Source: Centipeda periodontii DSM 2778
GTDB lineage: Bacteria > Bacillota > Negativicutes > Selenomonadales > Selenomonadaceae
Assembly: GCF_000213975.1 (NCBI RefSeq)
Contig: NZ_GL892076.1
Location: 335,355 to 399,354, forward strand
Length of the DNA: 64,000 nucleotides
Direction: 5' to 3'
The position numbers and the translations under genes are program-made. The notes beneath the pieces were generated by a model. The model searched no databases. It worked only from the letters and a program-made list of their open reading frames with translations, and was not told the DNA's origin. Of this stretch, positions 8,570 through 16,088 are shown one piece after another. Each line of letters opens with the position of its first letter. Positions within the stretch are counted from its first letter, which is position 1.

Positions 8570-9979
8570 ATGGGGCTTATCCAAGCAGCAGTCGGCTCCG
8601 TCAGCGGAGTACTCGCCGACCAGTGGAAAGAATATTTCTACTGCGACAGTCTCGATAAGGACACCCTTGTTGCGAAGGGGCAGAAGCGTGTCGGTAGGCG
8701 CAGCTCCAACACGAGCGCGACGGACAACATCATCAGCAGCGGCTCCGGCATTGCCGTCAACGACGGACAGTGCATGATCATCGTCGAGCAGGGCAAGGTT
8801 GTCGAGATCTGTGCCGAGCCCGGTGTGTTCACCTACGACAGTTCCACCGAGCCGACCGTCTTCGGCGGTGACCTCGCAAATGATCTCGTGGCTGTCCTCA
8901 AGAACATCGGCAAACGTTTCACATACGGCGGCGACGCGCCGAAGGATCAGCGCGTCTACTATTTCAACACGAAGGAAATCATGGGCAACAAATACGGGAC
9001 GGCGCAGTCCATCCAGTTTGAGACCATGATCGGTCAATATATGCTGAACGTCAACATTCGCTGCTTTGGTGAGTACAGCTACCGCATCACGAACCCGATT
9101 CTCTTCTACACGAACGTCTGCGGCAACATCGAGGGCGTTTACGAGCGCAGCGAAATCGACTCGCAGCTCAAGAGCGAACTCCTCACCGCATTGCAGCCCG
9201 CGTTCGGGCGAATCGCTGCAAAGGGCATCCGCTACACCCAGCTCATCAACTACACGAAGGACATCAGGAACGAACTCTCCGAGGAGCTCTCCGAGGAGTG
9301 GGGCAAACGGCGCGGCATCGAGATTGTATCCTTCGGCGTGTCGAGCGTCAAGGCGAACGAAGAGGATGAGAAGCGCATCAAGGAGATCCAAGACAGCGCA
9401 ATCATGAGCGATCCGAACCTGCGTGCCGGTCGTCTCGCGGGTGCCACGGCGGACGCCATGCGCACCGCCGCCGGCAACGAGGCGGGCATGGGCGGCGCGT
9501 TCGGCTTCATGGGCATGGGCATGGCAGGAAATGCCGGCATGGGCGCGATGGGCGCGTTTGGTCCGCAGGGCGGAGCCGCTCCGCAGGGCAACCCGCTTGC
9601 ACCGCCGCAGGCAGCGCCCGCAGCGGCAGGATGGACGTGCAGCTGTGGACAGACGGGCAACACGGGGAAATTCTGCTCTGGCTGCGGCAAGCAAAAGCCC
9701 GCCCCCGCCGCCAGTTGGAACTGCCCCTGCGGACACACGGGCAATACCGGCAAATTCTGTGCCGAGTGTGGGAAACCGCAGCCGTCCGCCGAGGGATGGT
9801 CGTGCTCGTGCGGCGCGACGAACGCGGGGCGGTTCTGCGCGAACTGCGGCAAACCGAAACCGGCGGGCGCACCACTCTATGTGTGCGACAAGTGCGGCTG
9901 GAAACCCGACGATCCCGCCCACCCACCAAAGTTCTGCCCGCAGTGCGGCGATGTCTTCGACGAGAACGATAAGCAGTAA
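8570..9979 (+). CDS. SPFH-domain protein with C-terminal zinc ribbons (YdjI-like)
   Basis: The product is 469 aa. Residues ~1-290 match the bacterial 'virion core protein'/YdjI-type SPFH family (GLIQAAVGSVSGVLADQWKEY at the start; IRYTQLINYTKDIRNELSEEL further on). A Gly/Met/Pro-rich linker (~320-360) is followed by four cysteine-rich zinc-ribbon modules (WTCSCGQTGNTGKFCSGCGK, WNCPCGHTGNTGKFCAECGK, WSCSCGATNAGRFCANCGK, and a rubredoxin-like CDKCGWKPDDPAHPPKFCPQ module). AAAGGAGG precedes ATG 8570; the longer frame upstream is untranslated leader. It is the first gene of an SPFH - zinc-ribbon - TPM operon equivalent to Bacillus ydjI-ydjG-ydjH, which acts with PspA in membrane-stress protection; no pspA is visible here. 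Confidence 0.85.
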   Translation: MGLIQAAVGSVSGVLADQWKEYFYCDSLDKDTLVAKGQKRVGRRSSNTSATDNIISSGSGIAVNDGQCMIIVEQGKVVEICAEPGVFTYDSSTEPTVFGGDLANDLVAVLKNIGKRFTYGGDAPKDQRVYYFNTKEIMGNKYGTAQSIQFETMIGQYMLNVNIRCFGEYSYRITNPILFYTNVCGNIEGVYERSEIDSQLKSELLTALQPAFGRIAAKGIRYTQLINYTKDIRNELSEELSEEWGKRRGIEIVSFGVSSVKANEEDEKRIKEIQDSAIMSDPNLRAGRLAGATADAMRTAAGNEAGMGGAFGFMGMGMAGNAGMGAMGAFGPQGGAAPQGNPLAPPQAAPAAAGWTCSCGQTGNTGKFCSGCGKQKPAPAASWNCPCGHTGNTGKFCAECGKPQPSAEGWSCSCGATNAGRFCANCGKPKPAGAPLYVCDKCGWKPDDPAHPPKFCPQCGDVFDENDKQ

Positions 9980-10008
9980 GCCTTCGTGTTAGAAGAGAGG
10001 TGACTGAT

Positions 10009-11127
10009 ATGGCAGATACAAGCGTCAGCTACAAATGCCCCAACTGCGGTGCGCCCCTCTCCTTTCTGCCGGGGCACGACCACGTAACCTGCGAGTATTG
10101 CAACACCGAGCTTGACATCGCAACCGTCGAAAATCTCTTTCAAAAAGAGCAGGAAAAGGCGGCACTCGCCGCCGCAGCAGAAGAGTCGAAGTGGAGAACC
10201 GAGGCAGCGGGCGGTGAGTGGGACACCGCCGAGGCCGAGACGATGAAGATCCAGACCTGCTCCTCCTGCGGCGCAGAACTCGTCTCCGACGGCAACACCA
10301 TGGCGACCGAATGCGCCTACTGCGGCAGCCCAAACATGATCCCCAGCCAGTTCGGCGGCATGCTGCGCCCCGACTTCGTCATCCCCTTCCAAAAGACGAA
10401 GCAGGATGCCATCGCCGCACTCAAGGAGTTCTACGGCGCGGGGCTGCGCAAATACATCCTCCCGAGCGCATTCACCTCTGAGAACCGCATCAAGGAAATC
10501 CAGTCCATGTACGTCCCCTTCTGGCTGTTCGACTCGAAGGTGCGCGCGAGCGCAACATTCCGCACGGAGAACGACAGCGTGCGCGAGACCTCGAACGAGA
10601 TCATCACCGAGACCAGTCACTACAGCTGCGAGCGCAGCGGCTCCATGACATTTGAACGCATTCCCGTCGACGGCAGCAAGCGCATGGATGATAAATATAT
10701 GGAAAGCATCGAGCCGTTCGACTACAGTGCACTCGTCCCCTTCTCCGCCGCCTACTTCACGGGGCACATCGCGGACAAATACGACGTGGATGCCGAGACG
10801 AGCGTCCCACGCGCCGACAAGCGCGTGCGCGAGAGCGCCGTCGGCGTCCTCGAGAGCACAGTCAAGGGCTACGACCGTTGCTCCCTCGACGGCGAGGCGA
10901 GCGTTATCAAGGAGGACGGCACCGTCAGCTACGCCATGGCACCCGTCTGGATTCTCACGACGAAGTACCAGAACAAGCCCTACACCTTTATGATGAATGG
11001 GCAGACCGGCAAGGTCGTCGGCTCCGTCCCCATCGACCGTGCGAAGGTGCTGCTCTACTCCGTCATCCCCGCCATCGTGAGCATCCCCATCTTCTACTTC
11101 CTCGCGAAGTTCGTTCTGTCGGATTAA
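10009..11127 (+). CDS. zinc-ribbon membrane-anchored protein (YdjG-like)
   Basis: The product is 372 aa. Two zinc ribbons lie at the N-terminus: YKCPNCGAPL...CEYC (residues ~8-33) and CSSCGAEL...ECAYCG (~81-106). A YdjG-type central domain (FVIPFQKTKQDAIAALKEFY, then YVPFWLFDSKV) follows, and one C-terminal transmembrane helix (VLLYSVIPAIVSIPIFYFLA). ATG 10009 has AGAGAGGTGA upstream. The gene sits 29 nt after the SPFH gene and 12 nt before the TPM gene, so all three are co-expressed. It probably tethers or assembles the SPFH protein at the membrane. Confidence 0.85.
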   Translation: MADTSVSYKCPNCGAPLSFLPGHDHVTCEYCNTELDIATVENLFQKEQEKAALAAAAEESKWRTEAAGGEWDTAEAETMKIQTCSSCGAELVSDGNTMATECAYCGSPNMIPSQFGGMLRPDFVIPFQKTKQDAIAALKEFYGAGLRKYILPSAFTSENRIKEIQSMYVPFWLFDSKVRASATFRTENDSVRETSNEIITETSHYSCERSGSMTFERIPVDGSKRMDDKYMESIEPFDYSALVPFSAAYFTGHIADKYDVDAETSVPRADKRVRESAVGVLESTVKGYDRCSLDGEASVIKEDGTVSYAMAPVWILTTKYQNKPYTFMMNGQTGKVVGSVPIDRAKVLLYSVIPAIVSIPIFYFLAKFVLSD

Positions 11128-11139
11128 GGAGGCGCAGCG

Positions 11140-11973
11140 ATGCTTACAAAAACGAAAAAGAGCCTCAGCGCCCTCCTCGCCCTCCTCCTTCTCCTCTGCA
11201 TCACGTCCATCGCTCTCGCCATGCCGCGGCAGACACAGCAGCCAAAGGCACAGAACGGGATTGAGGCAGAGTGCATCATCGACGAGGCGGACATCCTGAC
11301 AGACAGCGAGGAGACTGCACTGAACGCAAGGCTCACCGCGATCGAAGAAACACACAGGGTACGCATCCTGATCGGCACACTGAAGGGGACGAACGAACAG
11401 GCACTCGACAAGGTCGCAAACAACGTCGTGGACCAGATTGCGACTGCCGAGAACGGCACCATCGTCCTCCTCCTCTCGATGAAGGAGCGGGACTGGTACA
11501 TCTCCGCCGACAACAAGATGCGTGCGCGCATCACCGACGGCAAGGGCATCGACTACCTTGCGGGCGAATTCCTGCCCGATCTCAAGGAGAACAAGTACGC
11601 CGCCGCGTTCACCGCATTTGCAAAGACCACGGACGAGATGCTGACCTACTACGAGAAGGAAGGCAAACCGTACGATCCCGCGAACGCCTTTAACCTCATG
11701 GCATTCGGCATCGCGCTCGCCTGTGCGCTCATCCTCGGCGGCACCATCTACTATATGCTGTACGAGTACGAGAGCAACGTCACCTTTGCGGCGGAGGCGG
11801 ATGCCTACCTGAACCACGACAGCTTCCAACTCACGCAGGACGAGGACAACTTCCTCTACACCACCGTCACGCGCAAGACCAAGGAGAAGTCCTCCTCCTC
11901 TTCCTCCTCCGGCTCCAACGTCAGCACCTCCAGCAGCGACAGCAGCCACGGCGGCGGAGGAGGAAAGTTCTAG
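11140..11973 (+). CDS. TPM-domain membrane protein (YdjH/YgcG-like)
   Basis: The product is 277 aa. It has a signal peptide (1-~27) and a TPM/TLP18.3-Psb32-MOLO1 domain (~40-170) with the family pattern DEADILTDSEETALNARLTA and ISADNKMRARITDGKGIDYL. A transmembrane helix (IALACALILGGTIYYMLY) follows, then a C-terminal Ser-rich tail ending HGGGGGKF, typical of YgcG-type TPM proteins. It is the third gene of the SPFH operon and lies in the cytoplasmic membrane with the TPM domain outside. Confidence 0.85.
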   Translation: MLTKTKKSLSALLALLLLLCITSIALAMPRQTQQPKAQNGIEAECIIDEADILTDSEETALNARLTAIEETHRVRILIGTLKGTNEQALDKVANNVVDQIATAENGTIVLLLSMKERDWYISADNKMRARITDGKGIDYLAGEFLPDLKENKYAAAFTAFAKTTDEMLTYYEKEGKPYDPANAFNLMAFGIALACALILGGTIYYMLYEYESNVTFAAEADAYLNHDSFQLTQDEDNFLYTTVTRKTKEKSSSSSSSGSNVSTSSSDSSHGGGGGKF

Positions 11974-12097
11974 CCTACCCTATCGCAGCGGAGCGATGAC
12001 CGCTAGCGGTGGAAGGGGCGCTCGTAGCGATACGGCTGACATAATGGCAAGGGACGCCTTGAGCGTCTATGAAAACAATCACAAAGGAGCGATTATC

Positions 12098-12670
12098 ATG
12101 AAAACACGATTCCTCAGCCTTCTCTGCACCGCCCTGTTTGCCGCAGGCATCCTCCTCGGTGCGGCGACAGCATCTGCCCACGGCATGACCTATTGGGAGG
12201 CGACACTTGTTCTGGATGATACGGCTACGGGCGGGCAGAACCAACTGGAACCGCGCAAAGCCACACTCGCTGATGCCCGCAGGGCTATCGTCCGCGCAGG
12301 GCTTGCGGACGACTATCAGAAGAAAGACTTCTCGGGCGACGGCATGCGCTTCATCACCTTCGACTTCAACTACGCCGAACACTTCATTTTCCGCGCCGTG
12401 ACAGGTGCGAAGGATACGCGCGATGCGGGCAACCTCACCATAACGAGCTACGATATCATGGGGAAGAGCGTCCGCACCCTCAGCGGACTCTGTGTCGGAA
12501 AGAGCTACGAGGACATCGAGGAGATGTACGGCGAACCCTCCTTCTCCGAGACAAACGAGGACGGCACGACCGCCTGCACATACGCGTTTGATGACAAAGC
12601 CGCCACGCTCACCTTCGACATCGACGATGCGGGCATCATCCAAGCGATCAAGTTCCGCACTGAAATCTGA
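12098..12670 (+). CDS. small secreted protein
   Basis: The product is 190 aa with a signal peptide (1-~26, ATASA-H). A VGKSYEDIEEMYGEPSFSE segment near residue 132 resembles the repeated motif of the secreted protein at 170. AAAGGAG precedes ATG 12098. It follows the SPFH operon after ~125 bp with no terminator in between, so it may be read as a fourth gene. The function is unknown. Confidence 0.75.
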   Translation: MKTRFLSLLCTALFAAGILLGAATASAHGMTYWEATLVLDDTATGGQNQLEPRKATLADARRAIVRAGLADDYQKKDFSGDGMRFITFDFNYAEHFIFRAVTGAKDTRDAGNLTITSYDIMGKSVRTLSGLCVGKSYEDIEEMYGEPSFSETNEDGTTACTYAFDDKAATLTFDIDDAGIIQAIKFRTEI

Positions 12671-12685
12671 GTATTTGCGCACACG

Positions 12686-12716
12686 AAAAAACCACCCGTA
12701 TTTTGGGTGGTTTTTT
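12686..12716 (+). terminator. terminator
   Basis: AAAAAACCACCC pairs with GGGTGGTTTTTT (12686-12716). Confidence 0.9.
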
Positions 12717-12734
12717 CATGTGATACAAACACGC

Positions 12735-12763
12735 TTTCTCCTACGTAATTTCTATGCTATACT
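12735..12763 (+). promoter_or_regulatory. extended -10 promoter for the small hydrophobic peptide at 12983
   Basis: TGC-TATACT (12755-12763) has TTTCTC 17 bp upstream. The weak -35 plus extended -10 is the same style as the holin-like toxin promoters at 43666, 48994 and 49907. A MITE copy lies between this promoter and the coding region. Confidence 0.5.
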
Positions 12764-12789
12764 GTTTTTGCTGTCGCACCTCAAAATCT

Positions 12790-12954
12790 AGGGAATCGCT
12801 GATAAAATGAAGTCCGTCAGATTGGCGTAGATTTTTTCGTCCGAACAAGGAGGCAAACCGGACGCATAGCCAAAGCTATGTGGAGGATTTGCCGACGAAG
12901 TGCGGGCAAAAAAGATACGTCAAGATGGCGGTGCTGAATTTATCAGTGCTTCCC
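12790..12954 (+). mobile_element. MITE-like element, copy B
   Basis: A full-length copy: left end GGGAATCGCTGATAAAA, hairpin CATAGC-caaa-GCTATG, right end TTTATCAGTGCTTCCC. It is inserted between the promoter at 12758 and the peptide start at 12983. Confidence 0.85.
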
Positions 12955-12982
12955 TCGCGATAGGTGGAGGGAGGTGACTCGG

Positions 12983-13075
12983 TTGGTTGACATTCTCGTA
13001 TCTTTCGGAGTAGGCTTTGCCGCCAGTCTATTGGCGGCATACGTCTATGACCGGCTGTGCCGTCGCGACAGCTAA
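12983..13075 (+). CDS. 30-aa hydrophobic peptide, candidate type I toxin
   Basis: The peptide has a TTG start, a hydrophobic core (LVSFGVGFAASLLAAYVYD) and a basic tail (RLCRRDS), the layout of Fst/Ldr-type membrane toxins. GGAGG lies 9 nt upstream. CTTCCCTC at the MITE end can pair with GAGGGAGG around the Shine-Dalgarno, which would hide it. A strong hairpin follows at 13121, and a near-consensus antisense promoter faces it at 13202-13230. The assignment rests on size, topology and locus layout, not on a recognised family. Confidence 0.55.
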   Translation: MVDILVSFGVGFAASLLAAYVYDRLCRRDS

Positions 13076-13109
13076 CCATCTCTGCGCCTGTCAGCAAGCC
13101 TAAGCTGCG

Positions 13110-13195
13110 AAAGCGCACGAACGCCCTGCGGTGCCTAAAGCCGCAGGGCGTTTTGTTGGTGCTCGGGTGGTGATCGACCATCCTCATATCTTTGT
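13110..13195 (-). ncRNA. candidate antisense RNA to the 12983 peptide mRNA
   Basis: A minus-strand promoter TTGAAA-17-TATAAT (-35 at 13225-13230, -10 at 13202-13207) would start an RNA near 13195. It would run through the 11-bp hairpin at 13121-13151, overlapping the 3' part of the peptide transcript. No U-run is visible on this strand after the hairpin, so the 3' end is uncertain. Confidence 0.45.
13121..13155 (+). terminator. terminator of the 12983 peptide mRNA
   Basis: ACGCCCTGCGG (13121-13131) pairs with CCGCAGGGCGT (13141-13151), followed by TTTTGTT. Confidence 0.8.
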
Positions 13196-13201
13196 GTCTT
13201 G

Positions 13202-13230
13202 ATTATAGCATTGCAAAGAGAATATTTCAA
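13202..13230 (-). promoter_or_regulatory. antisense promoter
   Basis: TTGAAA and TATAAT on the minus strand are separated by 17 bp, with TGC before the -10. Confidence 0.65.
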
Positions 13231-13237
13231 GCACCTA

Positions 13238-13873
13238 TTACTCAGGCAAACGTTTCATCTCGTACGCATTCGGAGATTGCAGAGCCCCCGATAATTCCCG
13301 CGCACGCAGGGGCGACAGATGTTTTTCAACCATGGAGGTTGCTTGCTCTTTAATCTTTTCAAGGCTCTGCCCCAACTGATCCAAATCTTTTTGTACGATT
13401 TGAATCAACTCGCCCGCCCGTGTCTGAATCATACGTTCTTGCTCTCTCACATCCTCTATCATCATGGTACGCTCCGAACACTCCTCCGGAAAAATCTCCT
13501 GAATTTGTTTCACTCTCGAAAACATTTGATTCATCGCCCGATTTTGAATGGCAATATATTCATTTACCATTTCCATACACATACGGTGTGCCCGCATGCG
13601 CAACTCAATATTCATCGATCCAATACATTCGAACATTTTCTCTGCTGCTTTGCTCAAATCCTCCTGATATTGCTTGATTGCTTCTACCGCTTTTTGATTG
13701 CGCTCAAATTCTTTGTCGGCAATCATGTTGTCGATTTCGACATGCCTCTGCCGGAGGTTCGCCTCAATCTCTGCTTCTCCTCGATGCGTCAAGATGGTTG
13801 CGGACGACCTCACCCCGACCCGGGCACTCGTACAGCTGCAGCAGACGAAAGCCCTTGTTATCTTTGTAGTCAA
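13238..13873 (-). CDS. coiled-coil protein of unknown function
   Basis: The product is 211 aa, almost entirely helical and charged from residue ~33 (EAEIEANLRQRHVEIDNMIA) to ~190, with heptad-like spacing. The start is probably TTG 13873, which overlaps the stop of the upstream small membrane protein (TTGA) and implies translational coupling. The first ~30 residues look unlike the rest, so the N-terminus is uncertain. It lies downstream of the dynamin-like GTPase genes on the same strand and may act with them. Confidence 0.55.
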   Translation of the reverse strand: MTTKITRAFVCCSCTSARVGVRSSATILTHRGEAEIEANLRQRHVEIDNMIADKEFERNQKAVEAIKQYQEDLSKAAEKMFECIGSMNIELRMRAHRMCMEMVNEYIAIQNRAMNQMFSRVKQIQEIFPEECSERTMMIEDVREQERMIQTRAGELIQIVQKDLDQLGQSLEKIKEQATSMVEKHLSPLRARELSGALQSPNAYEMKRLPE

Positions 13874-14076
13874 GTTCCACGCTGGTTCCTCATTTCACAT
13901 TTTTTCTTATATTGCTCCGCCGCCTCATCGCTCTTCATCTCCAGAAAGGCAATGATCCAAAGGAGAAGGACAATCGTCGCAAGGGATATCAACACCCCGA
14001 GGAAGCCAAACGATTTATAAACTTCGCCGAGCAAGCAAAAAAGCGAAGGAAGAACAAAAACAACCACGAAGGGCAT
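13870..14076 (-). CDS. small membrane protein
   Basis: About 68 aa with two hydrophobic helices (PFVVVFVLPSLFCLLGEV and FLGVLISLATIVLLLWIIAF) and a charged C-terminal tail (MKSDEAAEQYKKKCEMRNQ). ATG 14076 has GGAG 8 nt upstream; the ATG and GTG 6-9 nt earlier are alternatives. It is coupled to the coiled-coil gene by a 4-nt overlap. The function is unknown. Confidence 0.55.
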   Translation of the reverse strand: MPFVVVFVLPSLFCLLGEVYKSFGFLGVLISLATIVLLLWIIAFLEMKSDEAAEQYKKKCEMRNQRGT

Positions 14077-14105
14077 CACCATCACTCCATTCCATCAAAC
14101 AAGTA

Positions 14106-14214
14106 AAGGAATCACTCACTGATAAAATAGACGCTCAGATTGGTGCAGATTTTTCCGCCGAAATGCGGGTAAAAAGATGCGCTAAGATGGTAGTGTTGAA
14201 CGTATCGCTTCCTT
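14106..14214 (+). mobile_element. MITE-like element, copy C (internally deleted)
   Basis: Left end AAGGAATCAC-TCACTGATAAA and right part AGATGCGCTAAGATGG...CGCTTCCTT are present. The central hairpin is missing, so this is a ~109-bp deletion derivative. Confidence 0.7.
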
Positions 14215-14349
14215 ATTGCACAACTTCCGTCAAAATCCTATCCTTCTTGTTCCAGCGCGAAGATCACCAGATCCTCGAACCCCTCCTCGAACCGCCGACG
14301 CATCCGCATCCACATAAATCTGCATCGCCTCAGTCCTTAGATACACATG

Positions 14350-16074
14350 TTATCTGTCATCATCTTTTCTCATCTCAGTGTATCTCATTGCGTCTCTGTG
14401 AATGTCTGAAATAAGATTTTGACACTCCTGCTGAAGATTTGTGAGTCGATCGTAGGTCGCCGAGCGCCCGGCACGCATTTTTTCAATCTCAGCGAGCCTA
14501 ACATCTATCTGGTGAATCGGCACAATATAATTCTCCTCCAACAAGTTCGCAAGAGCCTTTCTGAAGTGCCGCGAAACGCTCTGCGCCGCTTGGCTGAATC
14601 CACCGCGCACGGACTCCCGTCCCTGTCTCATATCCTGTGCGAGCTGCTCCGCATCCCGGTCCGCCTTGACCTGCATCCCAACGGACAGGATAACCCCAAA
14701 CACACCGAGCGCCTTCCCTGCGACGTTGATTCCCTTTGCAAATTTGACCGCTTCCCACGGCTTGAAATTATGCCCGAAGAAGTGTCCGATATCCTTTACC
14801 AGCGCATGCGCATTCCCGCCCGCAAACTGCCTCAACCCGTTTGCCCCGGGGTTCGCCAGCGCATAGTCTGCAACATTTTTTCCTGCCTTCTCCAGAAAAT
14901 CTCCCTTTAGGATTTTCTCGACGAGAGGATTCTCTGCACCGTTCTTTGGGTTCAAACGGAATTCGAGGTCCTTTGAAAATGCCGATCCATAGAACGCATC
15001 GAGCTTCTCCCCGCCGCTGCGCGAGACTTTCTCGATCTCCTTTTCAATACGGTTGACGCAATCATCTGAAATGCGCTCAACCTTGTTATATGCAGCCTCA
15101 AGAGCCGTGTTCGCAGCATCTTCGCTGTCATAGTCATAGATCGCATTGGCAATCTCCCGCCCTACGTCATGAATCTCGGCAACAGCATCTTCGATTGCCG
15201 CTTTAACCGCCGTCTCAAGCCGCCACTGGTTCGCCTGCACAATATGACGCTCTTGGCGCAGATGCTCCTCCACGGCATCCACATCGTTGTCTCCGACGGA
15301 TGGCTGATATTCCTTCATCGCATCACGGATGCACGCATCCATCTCGTAGAGTGCCGTGGTCATCCGCGATGGCATTTCCTTTTCGCGGATAAAGTCGTTC
15401 AGCACAGAAACAAACTCTTCGTAATTGCTCCGCTCAACCAACTCCGCCACAATTTCCTCATCCGTCTCGTCACGGCTGTCCACATACGACTCGGCATCGA
15501 TGAACACGACGTGCAGATCCTTGGGCGTATACGGATGGGTCACCTTTTCTAAATCCTGTTCTTTGATTCTGCGGTGCTCCGGCGTATTCCCGACATCTGC
15601 CATCTTATTCACGACCAATATCATTTCGCCCGCCTTGTCCGCATCAATGAGCAGCTTGCGGAAGTTCTGCCCGATGAAGTCATCGAACAGTTCCTTTGTG
15701 ACAACATAGACAAGCATATCCGCCGATGTCATTGCCTGATACGAGATTTCATCATGATCGGGGCGCAGTGTCGTATGAATCCCCGGCGTATCAATCACCT
15801 GTATTCCGTTCCAGTCATAGGTATGTGCCACCTGCGTCGTGATCCCCTCACCGACGGCAATATTCTCAACGCCCGTGAGCGCCTTGAGAATGGTAGACTT
15901 GCCCGCGCTGTACTGCCCCGCAAATACGATGCTGAGGGGCTTGTCCGCCGCAAAAATACTCTGCGGCAGAGCAGAATCACGATAGTCAATTGCTTTGAAT
16001 TCATCGCGCACGCGTTGAAGCAGCTCATTGCTCCGCCCAGCCCATTGTCCAAGCGCTACATTCATTTCCTGCAT
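14350..16074 (-). CDS. dynamin-like GTPase (fourth of the cluster)
   Basis: The product is 574 aa. G1 is GQYSAGKS (residues ~53-60), G3 is DTPGIHT (~94), G4 is NKMAD (~155). A long helical region with a hydrophobic segment (LGVFGVILSVGMQVKA) follows. This is the layout of bacterial dynamin-like proteins, which bind and remodel membranes with GTP. ATG 16074 has GGAGGGG 6 nt upstream; the ATG at 16089 overlaps the stop of the preceding GTPase gene, so the two are co-translated. Bacterial dynamins often work as neighbouring pairs; the target here is unknown. Confidence 0.8.
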   Translation of the reverse strand: MQEMNVALGQWAGRSNELLQRVRDEFKAIDYRDSALPQSIFAADKPLSIVFAGQYSAGKSTILKALTGVENIAVGEGITTQVAHTYDWNGIQVIDTPGIHTTLRPDHDEISYQAMTSADMLVYVVTKELFDDFIGQNFRKLLIDADKAGEMILVVNKMADVGNTPEHRRIKEQDLEKVTHPYTPKDLHVVFIDAESYVDSRDETDEEIVAELVERSNYEEFVSVLNDFIREKEMPSRMTTALYEMDACIRDAMKEYQPSVGDNDVDAVEEHLRQERHIVQANQWRLETAVKAAIEDAVAEIHDVGREIANAIYDYDSEDAANTALEAAYNKVERISDDCVNRIEKEIEKVSRSGGEKLDAFYGSAFSKDLEFRLNPKNGAENPLVEKILKGDFLEKAGKNVADYALANPGANGLRQFAGGNAHALVKDIGHFFGHNFKPWEAVKFAKGINVAGKALGVFGVILSVGMQVKADRDAEQLAQDMRQGRESVRGGFSQAAQSVSRHFRKALANLLEENYIVPIHQIDVRLAEIEKMRAGRSATYDRLTNLQQECQNLISDIHRDAMRYTEMRKDDDR

Positions 16075-16088
16075 CTCTGTCCCCTCCA

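Noticed and set aside
9877..11949. 690-codon minus-strand ORF opposite the zinc-ribbon and TPM genes
   Set aside because: Antisense shadow of two recognised genes; Val/Ala/Asp-rich without domains.
12790..12954. The palindromic 164-bp repeats as CRISPR units
   Set aside because: Copies are kilobases apart, not regularly spaced, and have terminal inverted repeats, which fits a MITE.
14215..14349. Short minus-strand frames starting QIYVDADASAV as a DUF188-type gene
   Set aside because: Only ~30 codons, needs a frameshift, and no downstream conserved part.
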